From the NCBI GenBank assembly GCA_902809935.1, contig LR778134.1, positions 1,674,001 to 1,738,000 of the forward strand: a stretch of 64,000 nt of DNA, in the 5' to 3' direction. The notes beneath the pieces are model-generated. The model had not been told where the DNA came from. It saw only the letters and a program-made list of their open reading frames with translations, and did not search any database. The position numbers and the translations under genes are program-made. Of the stretch, positions 35,294 to 43,580 are shown piece by piece. Every line of letters starts with the position of its first letter. The stretch's first letter is position 1. This stretch comes from Ruminococcaceae bacterium BL-4 (GTDB taxonomy: Bacteria; Bacillota; Clostridia; Oscillospirales; Acutalibacteraceae).

Positions 35294-35923
35294 ATGAAAC
35301 GAATTTTATGTTTTGGGGACTCCAACACTTGGGGATTTGATCCGCGTTTTGGAACTCGCCAGCCGGAATCTGTTCGATGGACCGGCCGTTTGCAGCACGC
35401 CATGCCGCAGGTTCAGGTGATCCCTGAAGGCGAAAACGGACGAACAACTTTATGGGACGATTTGATGGGTGGCTGCAGAAACGGAAAAGAAGCTTTGCTT
35501 CCTTGTCTGCAAAAACATTGTCCGGTCGACTGGGTTTTACTAATGTTGGGAATCAATGACTGCAAAACAAGATTAGGCCTTTCTGCAGAAAAAATTGCAG
35601 AGGGAGTTAAAGTGCTCGCAGAAATCGTTGAGCATTCTGAATGTGGGCCAGGTGGAAATGCTCCTAAAGTTTTAATCCTTTGTCCGCCTGCTATGCAGTA
35701 TCGGGAAGATTCCGGGATTCCTTGGGACTTTAACGAGCATACAAATGAGGTTTCCCGAGAATTGGAACCAGAGTTAGAAAAAGTTGCTGTTCAGTTGAAA
35801 TGCGAATTCCTTGATTTGAATTTGTTTGTACAGCCCGGAGCGGTAGATGGTATTCATTTGGATGCGAAAGGTCATGCAAAAGTGGCAGAAGCACTTGAAG
35901 AGAAATTATCCAAACTTCTCTGA
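35294..35923 (+). CDS. SGNH/GDSL-family hydrolase (esterase-like)
   Basis: 209 residues with block I CFGDSNTWG (nucleophile Ser10), an Asn-containing GENGRTT block, block III MLGINDCK and block V DGIHLDAKGH with the catalytic Asp/His. An arylesterase or carbohydrate deacetylase role is typical of the family. No signal peptide, so it is cytoplasmic. Substrate unknown. Confidence 0.88.
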   Translation: MKRILCFGDSNTWGFDPRFGTRQPESVRWTGRLQHAMPQVQVIPEGENGRTTLWDDLMGGCRNGKEALLPCLQKHCPVDWVLLMLGINDCKTRLGLSAEKIAEGVKVLAEIVEHSECGPGGNAPKVLILCPPAMQYREDSGIPWDFNEHTNEVSRELEPELEKVAVQLKCEFLDLNLFVQPGAVDGIHLDAKGHAKVAEALEEKLSKLL

Positions 35924-36020
35924 TTTTATTTGATAAAAATCCTTGTTTAAGAAAAGTTTCTATGATACAATGCATCTATAATTGGAAGAATTTTCCCAAT
36001 TCAAAGAAGGGGGTCCAGCA

Positions 36021-36476
36021 GTGCTGATTTTATCTTACTATCTTCCGTATTTATGGCTGGCGATTGCAGTAGTGGCGGCAATCATTGAGGGGTGCACGAC
36101 ACAGCTTGTCAGTATTTGGTTTGCAATTGGAGGAGTTGCGGCGGCTATATCTGCTTTTTGTGGAGTTCCTTCATGGCTGCAGCTGCTGATTTTTATCGGC
36201 GTAACTGTGCTGACTCTGCTTTTAACAAGGCCTTTTGTCCATAAAGCCATGAATTTTAAAAAGACGGATACCAATGCGGATCGGTATATTGGGATGAAAG
36301 GAATTGTGACACAGCAGATAGATAATACTGCAGGAACTGGTCTTGTGAAGGTGCAGGGAAGCGTTTGGACCGCCCGGTCTTATGATGGAGAAGTTATTCC
36401 GGAGGGCACGGATGTTTTGGTAAAAACGATTGAAGGAGTTAAACTGCTGGTAAAGGAAATAACAAAACCTGAGTGA
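36021..36476 (+). CDS. NfeD-family membrane protein
   Basis: About 151 residues. N-terminal membrane helices (to about residue 70) are followed by a small OB-fold (MKGIVTQQIDNTAGTGLVKV..). I chose GTG 36021 because AAGAAGGGGG lies just upstream; the frame is open to TTG 35982. NfeD proteins work with the SPFH protein encoded 24 bases downstream, in membrane microdomains. Confidence 0.85.
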   Translation: MLILSYYLPYLWLAIAVVAAIIEGCTTQLVSIWFAIGGVAAAISAFCGVPSWLQLLIFIGVTVLTLLLTRPFVHKAMNFKKTDTNADRYIGMKGIVTQQIDNTAGTGLVKVQGSVWTARSYDGEVIPEGTDVLVKTIEGVKLLVKEITKPE

Positions 36477-36500
36477 AGATGAAAAGGGAGTGTTCATTTT

Positions 36501-37439
36501 ATGAAAGTTCCAATTTTGGAAATCTTTTTGGTTTTACTGCTGATCTTTTTAATTGCAATTGTGATCTCGAATATCAAGGTCGTTTCACAGGGATATGCTT
36601 ATGTGTTGGAGCGCCTAGGTGCTTATCATAACACTTGGGAAAAGGGACTTCATTTTAAAATTCCGTTTGCGGATAAGATTCGGAAAAAGGTTTCTCTGAA
36701 GGAACAAGTTGTGGATTTTCCACCGCAGCCGGTTATTACAAAAGATAATGTGACAATGCAGATTGATACGGTCATCTATTTTCAGATCACGGACCCAAAG
36801 CTTTATTGTTATGGAGTAGAAAACCCGATTTCTGCAATCGAAAATCTTTCGGCAACGACCCTTCGAAATATTATTGGAGATTTGGAATTGGATCATACTC
36901 TAACCAGTCGTGATGTGATCAACACAAAGATTCGTACGATTTTGGATGAGGCAACAGATGCGTGGGGAATTAAGGTGAACCGCGTAGAACTGAAAAACAT
37001 TCTTCCGCCAAAAGAAATTCAGGACAGCATGGAGAAACAGATGAAGGCGGAACGTGAACGCCGTGCACGGATTTTGGAGGCAGAGGGGCAGAAGACCAGT
37101 AAAATTTTGATTGCCGAAGGCGAAAAGGAAAGCGCAATTCTTCAGGCAGATGCACAGAAGGAAACCAAGATTCGTGAAGCGCAGGGCGAAGCAGAAGCGA
37201 TTACACTTGTGCAGACTGCACTAGCGGAGAGCATTAAACGCTTAAACGAAGCGAATCCGAGTAAATCTGTGATTGCAGTTAAGAGCTTGGAAGCGTTTCA
37301 GAAGGCAGCTGACGGAAAAGCAACCAAGATTATTATTCCAAGCGAGATACAGTCCTTGGCAGGTTTGGCTGCTTCTTTTAAAGAATTAGTTACGGATTCT
37401 CCGGAAGAGGAGCCTCAAAAGTCAAAAACACAGAAATAA
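36501..37439 (+). CDS. SPFH/stomatin-family membrane protein (paraslipin/QmcA-like)
   Basis: 312 residues. One N-terminal membrane helix (LVLLLIFLIAIVISNIKVV) precedes the SPFH domain (about 30-190), followed by a long charged helix (ERERRARILEAEGQKTSKIL) of the type that drives oligomerisation. It pairs with the NfeD gene. A scaffold role in the membrane is inferred. Confidence 0.9.
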   Translation: MKVPILEIFLVLLLIFLIAIVISNIKVVSQGYAYVLERLGAYHNTWEKGLHFKIPFADKIRKKVSLKEQVVDFPPQPVITKDNVTMQIDTVIYFQITDPKLYCYGVENPISAIENLSATTLRNIIGDLELDHTLTSRDVINTKIRTILDEATDAWGIKVNRVELKNILPPKEIQDSMEKQMKAERERRARILEAEGQKTSKILIAEGEKESAILQADAQKETKIREAQGEAEAITLVQTALAESIKRLNEANPSKSVIAVKSLEAFQKAADGKATKIIIPSEIQSLAGLAASFKELVTDSPEEEPQKSKTQK

Positions 37440-37445
37440 AAATGG

Positions 37446-37472
37446 CGGGTACGATTTTTCGTGCCCGTTTTT
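37446..37472 (+). terminator. terminator after the NfeD-SPFH pair
   Basis: CGGGTACG pairs with CGTGCCCG (one wobble), followed by TTTTTT. Confidence 0.75.
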
Positions 37473-37555
37473 TGGTGGAATTTTTAAAAAAAAGAAAGGG
37501 AAAGAACAATTTTTTAGGTGTTCTTTGGGATTCGTAAAAATTGTGCCGCAATACC

Positions 37556-37584
37556 TTGCAATTAGACAGGATATCCTCTAAAAT
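37556..37584 (+). promoter_or_regulatory. promoter of the purine operon
   Basis: TTGCAA at 37556-37561, 17 bases, TAAAAT at 37579-37584. The spacer contains the palindrome GGATATCC. Confidence 0.45.
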
Positions 37585-37597
37585 AATACTATCTGAT

Positions 37598-37660
37598 AAA
37601 AAAGCGGAGGAGGAAAGACGTTATATTTTGCGGCTTTCTTTCCCCGCTTTTATCGTTTTT
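37598..37660 (+). other. large hairpin in the purE leader, possible attenuator
   Basis: AAAAGCGG and the adjoining AGGAGGAAAG pair with CTTTCTTTCC and CCGCTTTT around a 16-base loop, followed by TATCGTTTTT. It lies between the promoter and purE. It does not resemble the purine riboswitch. Confidence 0.4.
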
Positions 37661-37733
37661 GCTCATGTCTTTCGAAAAAAGGTAAGACAGTTTCATTCAT
37701 TTGATTCAGTTAATCATAAGGAGTGGTAGACAA

Positions 37734-38231
37734 ATGAAAAAAGTAGCGGTTATTATGGGAAGCGACAGTGATTTTCCAACAGTATCAAAAGCCATTGTAG
37801 AGCTTAAAAAGCTGGAAATTCCATACGAAGTGCATGTGATGAGTGCGCATCGCACACCGCGGAAAGCATTTTCTTTTGCTTCTAGTGCGAAAGAAAACGG
37901 ATTTGGTGTGATTATTGCAGCTGCCGGGATGGCAGCACATCTTGCAGGCGTCCTTGCAGCAAATACGACCATTCCGGTGATTGGAATTCCAATCAAATCC
38001 GCAAACCTTGGTGGAATGGAAGCGCTGCTTGCAACGGTGCAGATGCCAAGTGGAATTCCAGTTGCGACCGTCGCGATCGATGGGGCAAAGAATGCTGCTA
38101 TTTTGGCAGCGGAGATGTTGGCTTTGTCAGACGAATCACTTTCTAAGAAATTGGAAAAGATGAAGGAAACAATGGCACAAGAAGTTTCTGCAAAAGATGC
38201 AGCAATACAGGAAAAAGCAGCCGCCCTTTGA
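37734..38231 (+). CDS. purE: 5-(carboxyamino)imidazole ribonucleotide mutase PurE
   Basis: 165 residues with GSDSDFPTVSKA and MSAHRTPRKAFSFA, the substrate loops of PurE. The start at 37734 has AAGGAG upstream; an earlier frame at 37701 is unsupported. First gene of the purine operon. No purK is nearby, so the class (N5-CAIR mutase or AIR carboxylase) is open. Confidence 0.95.
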   Translation: MKKVAVIMGSDSDFPTVSKAIVELKKLEIPYEVHVMSAHRTPRKAFSFASSAKENGFGVIIAAAGMAAHLAGVLAANTTIPVIGIPIKSANLGGMEALLATVQMPSGIPVATVAIDGAKNAAILAAEMLALSDESLSKKLEKMKETMAQEVSAKDAAIQEKAAAL

Positions 38232-38251
38232 TGGCAGATTAGGAGCAGAAA

Positions 38252-39292
38252 ATGAATAAAAACAGTTACAGTGACAGCTATAAAGCAGCCGGTGTCGATG
38301 TGACCGCGGGTTATCGTGCAGTTGATCTGATGAAACAGCATGTGGCAAGAACACAGACTTCCGGCGTCGTTTCCGGAATCGGCGGCTTCGGCGGACTTTT
38401 TCGCCCGAATTTTGCTGGGATGCAGGATCCAATCTTAGTCAGTGGTACTGATGGAGTGGGCACAAAGCTGAAAATTGCCTTTTTGATGGACAAGCATGAC
38501 ACCATTGGAATTGACTGTGTTGCCATGTGTGTTAATGACGTGATCTGCTGTGGCGCTCAGCCAATGTTCTTTCTCGACTATATTGCTACTGGGAAAAATG
38601 TTCCGGAAAAGATTGCACAGATTGTAAAAGGGGTTGCCGAAGGCTGTGTGCAGGGCGAAAGTGCGATTGTCGGTGGGGAAACTGCGGAAATGCCAGGTTT
38701 TTATCCGGAAGACGAATATGATTTGGCGGGTTTCTCTGTAGGAATTGTAGACCGTACAAAGATGATTGATGGCAGTAAATTACAGGCGGGAGATGTGCTG
38801 ATTGGTCTTCCTTCCTCGGGAGTTCACTCCAATGGTTTTTCTTTAGTGCGCAAGGTATTTGATCTGAATCAGGAGAATGTCAGAAAGTATGTAGAAGAAT
38901 TGGGTATGACCTTGGGAGAAGCACTTTTGACGCCGACGAAAATTTATGTAAAGCCGATGCGTCAGTTGATGCAGGCAGTCGAAGTAAAAGCGGTTTCTCA
39001 TGTAACCGGCGGCGGATTTTACGAAAATATTCCGCGCATGATGAACTCGGGCATGACTGCAAAGATTAATTTGAAAGCAGTACCGAGACTCCCAATTTTT
39101 GATCTGATTCAAAAGACCGGAAAAATTCCTGAACATGATATGTATAATACATTTAATATGGGAGTCGGAATGGTCTGTGCGGTAGCGGAGAAAGATGCTG
39201 CCAAGGCATTGGAAACCTTAAAAGAAGCCGGCCAGAACGCTGTAGTGATCGGAGAAGTTACGCAGGGCGAGGAAGGCGTAGTCTTATGCTGA
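38252..39292 (+). CDS. purM: phosphoribosylformylglycinamidine cyclo-ligase (AIR synthetase)
   Basis: 346 residues. ATP-dependent closure of the imidazole ring. Blocks [26 protein letters not shown] and [11 protein letters not shown] are diagnostic. It overlaps purN by seven bases, so the two are coupled. Confidence 0.96.
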   Translation: MNKNSYSDSYKAAGVDVTAGYRAVDLMKQHVARTQTSGVVSGIGGFGGLFRPNFAGMQDPILVSGTDGVGTKLKIAFLMDKHDTIGIDCVAMCVNDVICCGAQPMFFLDYIATGKNVPEKIAQIVKGVAEGCVQGESAIVGGETAEMPGFYPEDEYDLAGFSVGIVDRTKMIDGSKLQAGDVLIGLPSSGVHSNGFSLVRKVFDLNQENVRKYVEELGMTLGEALLTPTKIYVKPMRQLMQAVEVKAVSHVTGGGFYENIPRMMNSGMTAKINLKAVPRLPIFDLIQKTGKIPEHDMYNTFNMGVGMVCAVAEKDAAKALETLKEAGQNAVVIGEVTQGEEGVVLC

Positions 39293-39921
39293 AAATAGCG
39301 GTTCTTGTCTCGGGTGGTGGAACAAATCTACAGGCCTTGATTGATGCGGAACGCCGCGGAGAAATCCCGAACGGCAAGATTGCGCTGGTGGTTGCGAGCC
39401 GTCCGGATGCGTACGCATTGTCCCGCGCGGAAAAAGCAGGAATTCTTACAAAAGTTTTGATTAGAAAGACTTTTTCTAAACAAGAAAAGTACGATTGTGC
39501 ACTGATTTCTCTTTTAAAAGAAAACAAGATTGATTTGGTCGTTTTAGCAGGATTTATGACGATTATCAGCGAACGAGTAATCAGAGAATATAAAAATCGG
39601 ATTATGAACATTCATCCGTCTTTGATTCCTTCTTTTTGCGGAGAAGGATATTTTGGGCTTCATGTACACGAAGCGGCATTAAAACGTGGTATCAAGGTAA
39701 CAGGGGCTACTGTCCATCTAGTCAATGAAATTTGTGACGGTGGCCCGATCCTTTTGCAGAAAGCGGTAGAGGTCGAACCAAACGACACTCCTGAGATACT
39801 TCAGCGTCGTGTGATGGAGCAGGCGGAGTGGAAACTTCTACCGAAAGCAGTGGCACTTTTTTGTGCTGGAAAGATTCAGGTAATTGACGGAAAAGCCATC
39901 ATCAGGGAGGATAACAAATGA
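39286..39921 (+). CDS. purN: phosphoribosylglycinamide formyltransferase
   Basis: 211 residues. Uses 10-formyl-THF to formylate [18 protein letters not shown] forms the phosphate-binding start; [11 protein letters not shown] carries the catalytic Asn and His; [11 protein letters not shown] contains the catalytic Asp region. It overlaps the next gene by four bases. Confidence 0.96.
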   Translation: MLKIAVLVSGGGTNLQALIDAERRGEIPNGKIALVVASRPDAYALSRAEKAGILTKVLIRKTFSKQEKYDCALISLLKENKIDLVVLAGFMTIISERVIREYKNRIMNIHPSLIPSFCGEGYFGLHVHEAALKRGIKVTGATVHLVNEICDGGPILLQKAVEVEPNDTPEILQRRVMEQAEWKLLPKAVALFCAGKIQVIDGKAIIREDNK

Positions 39922-40682
39922 AACTTTGTGATTTATCAGAAGAATTGAGTTCTTCCTCTTATCCCGGCCGCGGGATTATTTTGGGCCGCAGTGAGAATAA
40001 TCGTTGTGCGGCAATTGCTTATTTTATTATGGGCCGCAGTGAAAACAGCCGAAACCGTGTGTTTGAATGGCAGGAAGACGGAATTCGTACAAAGGCATTT
40101 GATCCTGCAAAATTAGTGGATCCATCATTGATCATTTATTCGCCGGTTCGCGTATTAGAGGGAAAAACGATTGTTACAAACGGTGACCAGACGGATACAG
40201 TTTATGACTTTTTGAAAGACGGGAAAGGATTTGTCGATGCGTTGCGTACCCGTACTTTTGAACCGGATGGTCCGAATTTTACCCCGCGTGTCAGTGGTAT
40301 TGTGCTGCCGAACGGGGATTTTCGTCTGTCTATTTTAAAGAGTGACCGCAATGACGAAAACACAACGCTGCGTTATTTTTACGATTATCAAAATCCAAAA
40401 GCGGGAGAGGGACGGTATATTCATACCTATGTCGGAAATGGCGATCCGCTTCCAAGCTTTGAGGGAGAGCCGACTCTGGTAACATTGCCGGGAAGTTTGG
40501 ATGTATTTACTGAAACAGTTTGGAATTATTTGAATTCTGATAATAAAGTTTCACTTTTTACTCGCTTTATTGATTTAAAAACGGGAAAGACCGAAAGCCG
40601 TATCTACAATAAAAACGGAAACACAAAACTTTCAAAAGAAAGTATGACAAATTTAGAAACGGAGGAATCTTGTCATGCGTGA
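39918..40682 (+). CDS. purO: IMP cyclohydrolase of the archaeal PurO type
   Basis: 254 residues matching the PurO-like IMP cyclohydrolase family in its opening (SSSYPGRGIILGRS) and the repeated MGRSENSRNRVF block. It would close the purine ring from FAICAR to IMP. It is directly followed (overlap of eight bases) by a stand-alone AICAR transformylase, so the two together replace the bifunctional PurH. The family call is by recall; the neighbours support it strongly. Confidence 0.85.
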   Translation: MKLCDLSEELSSSSYPGRGIILGRSENNRCAAIAYFIMGRSENSRNRVFEWQEDGIRTKAFDPAKLVDPSLIIYSPVRVLEGKTIVTNGDQTDTVYDFLKDGKGFVDALRTRTFEPDGPNFTPRVSGIVLPNGDFRLSILKSDRNDENTTLRYFYDYQNPKAGEGRYIHTYVGNGDPLPSFEGEPTLVTLPGSLDVFTETVWNYLNSDNKVSLFTRFIDLKTGKTESRIYNKNGNTKLSKESMTNLETEESCHA

Positions 40683-41847
40683 ACTGGAACTAAAATATGG
40701 CTGTAATCCGAATCAGAAACCTTCCAAAATTTTTATGAAGGAGGGAGAACTGCCTGTTAAGGTATTGAACGGACGCCCCGGATACATTAATTTTCTGGAT
40801 GCGCTGAATTCATGGCAGCTTGTCAAAGAGTTAAAAGAGGCAACAGGACTTCCGGCGGCTGCGTCTTTTAAGCATGTCAGTCCTGCCGGTGCGGCGGTCG
40901 CTGTTCCGATGAGTGAAACACTCAAGAAAATTTATTTTGTAGATGATTTGGAACTTTCTCCGATTGCCAGTGCTTATGCAATGGCGCGTGGAGCAGACCG
41001 CATGTCTTCTTACGGCGATTGGGCGGCGCTCTCTGATGTTTGTGATGCACAGACGGCAACGCTCCTCAAACGGGAAGTTTCCGATGGAATCATTGCACCA
41101 GGTTATACAAAAGAAGCATTGGAAATCTTAAAAACCAAGCGTAAGGGAAACTATAATGTCGTAGAAATTGACCCGACTTATCAGCCTGCTCCAATTGAGC
41201 GTAAGGATGTTTTCGGTGTTACTTTTGAGCAGGGAAGAAATAACTTTAAGATTGATGAAGATCTTCTTCAGAATATCGTAACGAAAAACCAAGAATTGTC
41301 TGATGCAGCAAAGCGAGATATGATGGTTGCTCTAATTGCTCTTAAATATACACAGAGTAATTCAGTTTGTTATGTAAAAGATGGGAAAACGATTGGAGTA
41401 GGGGCTGGACAGCAGAGCCGAATCCACTGCACACGTCTTGCGGGAAATAAAGCGGATGCTTGGTGGCTTCGTCAGCATCCGAAGGTACTGGCACTTCCCT
41501 TTGTAGATGACATCCGCCGTCCAGATCGTGACAATACGATCGATGTTTATATGAGTGATGAGTACGATGATGTCCTGCGCGACGGTGAATGGCAGCAGCG
41601 TTTTAAGACTCGTCCGGAGCCTCTTACTGCAGAAGAAAAGAAAGAATGGCTGAAAAAGCTCAATGGGGTTACCCTTGGCAGTGACGCATTTTTCCCATTT
41701 GGCGATAACATTGAGCGCGCCCATAAATCCGGCGTTCAATATGTGGCACAGCCTGGCGGATCTATCCGTGACGACCATGTTATCAGCACCTGTGATAAAT
41801 ACGGAATGGTGATGGCCTTTACCGGAATGCGCTTATTCCATCATTGA
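40675..41847 (+). CDS. stand-alone AICAR formyltransferase (PurH transformylase domain only)
   Basis: 390 residues covering only the transformylase half of PurH. It opens with ELELKYGCNPNQKPS and contains ASFKHVSPAGAAV (catalytic Lys/His region), IGVGAGQQSRIHCTRLAG and DAFFPFGDNI. No N-terminal IMP cyclohydrolase (MGS-like) domain is present. This form is called PurV or PurH1 in some literature. It works with the PurO-like gene just upstream. Confidence 0.9.
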   Translation: MRELELKYGCNPNQKPSKIFMKEGELPVKVLNGRPGYINFLDALNSWQLVKELKEATGLPAAASFKHVSPAGAAVAVPMSETLKKIYFVDDLELSPIASAYAMARGADRMSSYGDWAALSDVCDAQTATLLKREVSDGIIAPGYTKEALEILKTKRKGNYNVVEIDPTYQPAPIERKDVFGVTFEQGRNNFKIDEDLLQNIVTKNQELSDAAKRDMMVALIALKYTQSNSVCYVKDGKTIGVGAGQQSRIHCTRLAGNKADAWWLRQHPKVLALPFVDDIRRPDRDNTIDVYMSDEYDDVLRDGEWQQRFKTRPEPLTAEEKKEWLKKLNGVTLGSDAFFPFGDNIERAHKSGVQYVAQPGGSIRDDHVISTCDKYGMVMAFTGMRLFHH

Positions 41848-41874
41848 TTGGCTTTTATGGAGGATAATTTTCTG

Positions 41875-43143
41875 ATGAAAATTCTAGTAATCGGCGGCGG
41901 CGGCCGGGAACATGCCGTTGTACGGAAACTGTTGGAAAGCCCGAAGGTAGAAAAGGTTTATTGTGCTCCGGGAAATGGCGGAATCGGCTGTGATGCTGAA
42001 AATGTAGATTTGTCTCCTGTGGATTTAGCAGGGGTTTCTAAATGGGCAAAAGATCATCAGATCGACCTTGTTTGTGTTACTCCGGACGATCCGCTTGCAG
42101 CCGGTATGGTCGATGTTTTGGGAAAAGCGGGAATTCCGGCGTTTGGCCCCAGCGGGAAAGCTGCACAGATTGAAGCGAGCAAGGTGTTCAGCAAAGGGCT
42201 GATGAGAAAATATCATATTCCTACAGCAGATTATCAAGTATTTGATGATCCGCAAAAAGTTTTTGGCTTTATCAAAGAGCAAAATCGTTTCCCAGTTGTA
42301 ATTAAAGCAGATGGTCTTGCATTAGGGAAAGGCGTTTTGATCTGTCAGAATCTTGAGGAAGCAAGAGATGGAATCAAGTCCATTATGGAAGATAAAATTT
42401 TCGGTGCTTCCGGAAACCGGGTCGTTGTAGAAGAGTTTTTGACAGGGCCGGAAGTCAGCGTTTTGGCCTTTACTGATGGAAAAACGCTGAAGCCGATGGT
42501 CAGCAGTAAAGACCATAAGCGTGCTTTGGACAATGATCAGGGCAAAAATACCGGTGGAATGGGGACAATCAGCCCGAATCCTTATTATACGGATGAAATC
42601 GCAGATGTGTGTATGAAGACAATCTTCCTGCCTACACTGAAAGCGATGAATGAAGAGGGCAGACCATTTAAAGGATGCCTTTATTTTGGCTTAATGTTGA
42701 CGCCGGACGGACCAAAAGTAATTGAGTACAATTCTCGCTTTGGAGATCCGGAAACGCAGGTTGTGCTGCCTCGTCTAAAAACAGATTTGGTGGATATTTT
42801 TGAGGCAACCATTAATGGAACTCTGGATCAGATGGAAATCGAGTGGAAAGATGGCGCTGCAGCCTGTGTTGTGATGGCAAGCGGCGGATATCCGGGCAAC
42901 TATGAAAAAGGGCTCGAAATTCATGGCCTTGACAATAAGGGACAAGTTGAAGGTGCAACTGTTTACCACGCCGGAACCAAATGTCGGGACGGAAAATTTT
43001 ATACCAATGGTGGGCGTGTGCTGGGAGTTACCTGTACCGGCAATACACTCGAAGAAGCCTTGAAAAAAGCGTATGCAGCAGTGGATAAAATTTCATGGAA
43101 AGGCGTTCAGTTTCGCCATGATATTGGTAAACTGCGTGACTGA
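41875..43143 (+). CDS. purD: phosphoribosylamine-glycine ligase
   Basis: 422 residues. ATP-grasp enzyme that makes GAR. MKILVIGGGGREHAVVRKL opens it; KADGLALGKGV and FGDPETQVVLPRL are ATP-grasp hallmarks. The ATG at 41875 has GGAGG 11 bases upstream; the frame is open to TTG 41848. Last gene of the purine operon. Confidence 0.96.
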   Translation: MKILVIGGGGREHAVVRKLLESPKVEKVYCAPGNGGIGCDAENVDLSPVDLAGVSKWAKDHQIDLVCVTPDDPLAAGMVDVLGKAGIPAFGPSGKAAQIEASKVFSKGLMRKYHIPTADYQVFDDPQKVFGFIKEQNRFPVVIKADGLALGKGVLICQNLEEARDGIKSIMEDKIFGASGNRVVVEEFLTGPEVSVLAFTDGKTLKPMVSSKDHKRALDNDQGKNTGGMGTISPNPYYTDEIADVCMKTIFLPTLKAMNEEGRPFKGCLYFGLMLTPDGPKVIEYNSRFGDPETQVVLPRLKTDLVDIFEATINGTLDQMEIEWKDGAAACVVMASGGYPGNYEKGLEIHGLDNKGQVEGATVYHAGTKCRDGKFYTNGGRVLGVTCTGNTLEEALKKAYAAVDKISWKGVQFRHDIGKLRD

Positions 43144-43227
43144 GTAATTTTTCGGCAATCTAACGAAAGTTTACTGATTGCCCTTTAACTGTACAAGAAG
43201 ATTTATTATAGGATGTTATTGATTTAC

Positions 43228-43268
43228 AAAGGCTGGCATTGCTTTTAAGCAACGCCAGCCTTTGTTTT
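43228..43268 (+). terminator. terminator of the purine operon
   Basis: AAAGGCTGGCATTGC pairs with GCAACGCCAGCCTTT (one wobble), followed by a T run. Confidence 0.85.
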
Positions 43269-43291
43269 TTACTAAAATTTTTTAGAAAGGG

Positions 43292-43319
43292 TTGACAGAT
43301 ATTTATTGTGTGCTATAAT
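43292..43319 (+). promoter_or_regulatory. promoter of the Cys-rich leader and DAACS transporter
   Basis: TTGACA at 43292-43297, 16 bases, TATAAT at 43314-43319. A small inverted repeat ACATAT/ATATGT (43328-43346) follows the likely transcription start. Confidence 0.75.
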
Positions 43320-43368
43320 CATATCAAACATATAGAATTAATATGTAAATAAAAGGAGGGACCACCTA

Positions 43369-43479
43369 ATGAAGGCCTTTAACTTAATGTGTAAAAACGA
43401 ATGCTGTCGAATGTCATGTTTACGGGAATTTTATGGAAAAAATCACTGCGCGTTAATAGAAAACTCAACTCTTTTTTAA
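43369..43479 (+). CDS. Cys-rich 36-residue leader peptide
   Basis: A short gene with a perfect AAGGAGG nine bases before its ATG. The peptide is MKAFNLMCKNECCRMSC and on to NSTLF, with five Cys at 8, 12, 13, 17 and 27. It ends 31 bases before an intrinsic terminator that itself ends 35 bases before a TcyP-like transporter gene. This is the arrangement of a transcription-attenuation leader that senses charged tRNA, here tRNA-Cys. It could instead be a small metal- or thiol-binding protein. The function is inferred from layout. Confidence 0.6.
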   Translation: MKAFNLMCKNECCRMSCLREFYGKNHCALIENSTLF

Positions 43480-43510
43480 CTGCGGATTTTTGGCCATGAT
43501 TACTTAATTC

Positions 43511-43546
43511 CCGGGAATTGTAAAAAACAATTACCCGGATTTTTTT
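43511..43546 (+). terminator. intrinsic terminator within the transporter leader
   Basis: CCGGGAATTGT pairs with ACAATT-A-CCCGG (one bulge), followed by seven T. It lies between the leader peptide and the transporter gene and is a candidate attenuator. Confidence 0.75.
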
Positions 43547-43580
43547 ATATCGTTTTGAAAGTTGGAAGGAGAAAAGAAAC

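Noticed and set aside
37500-37733. Possible purine riboswitch before purE
   Set aside because: The conserved three-way junction and loop sequences of that class are absent.
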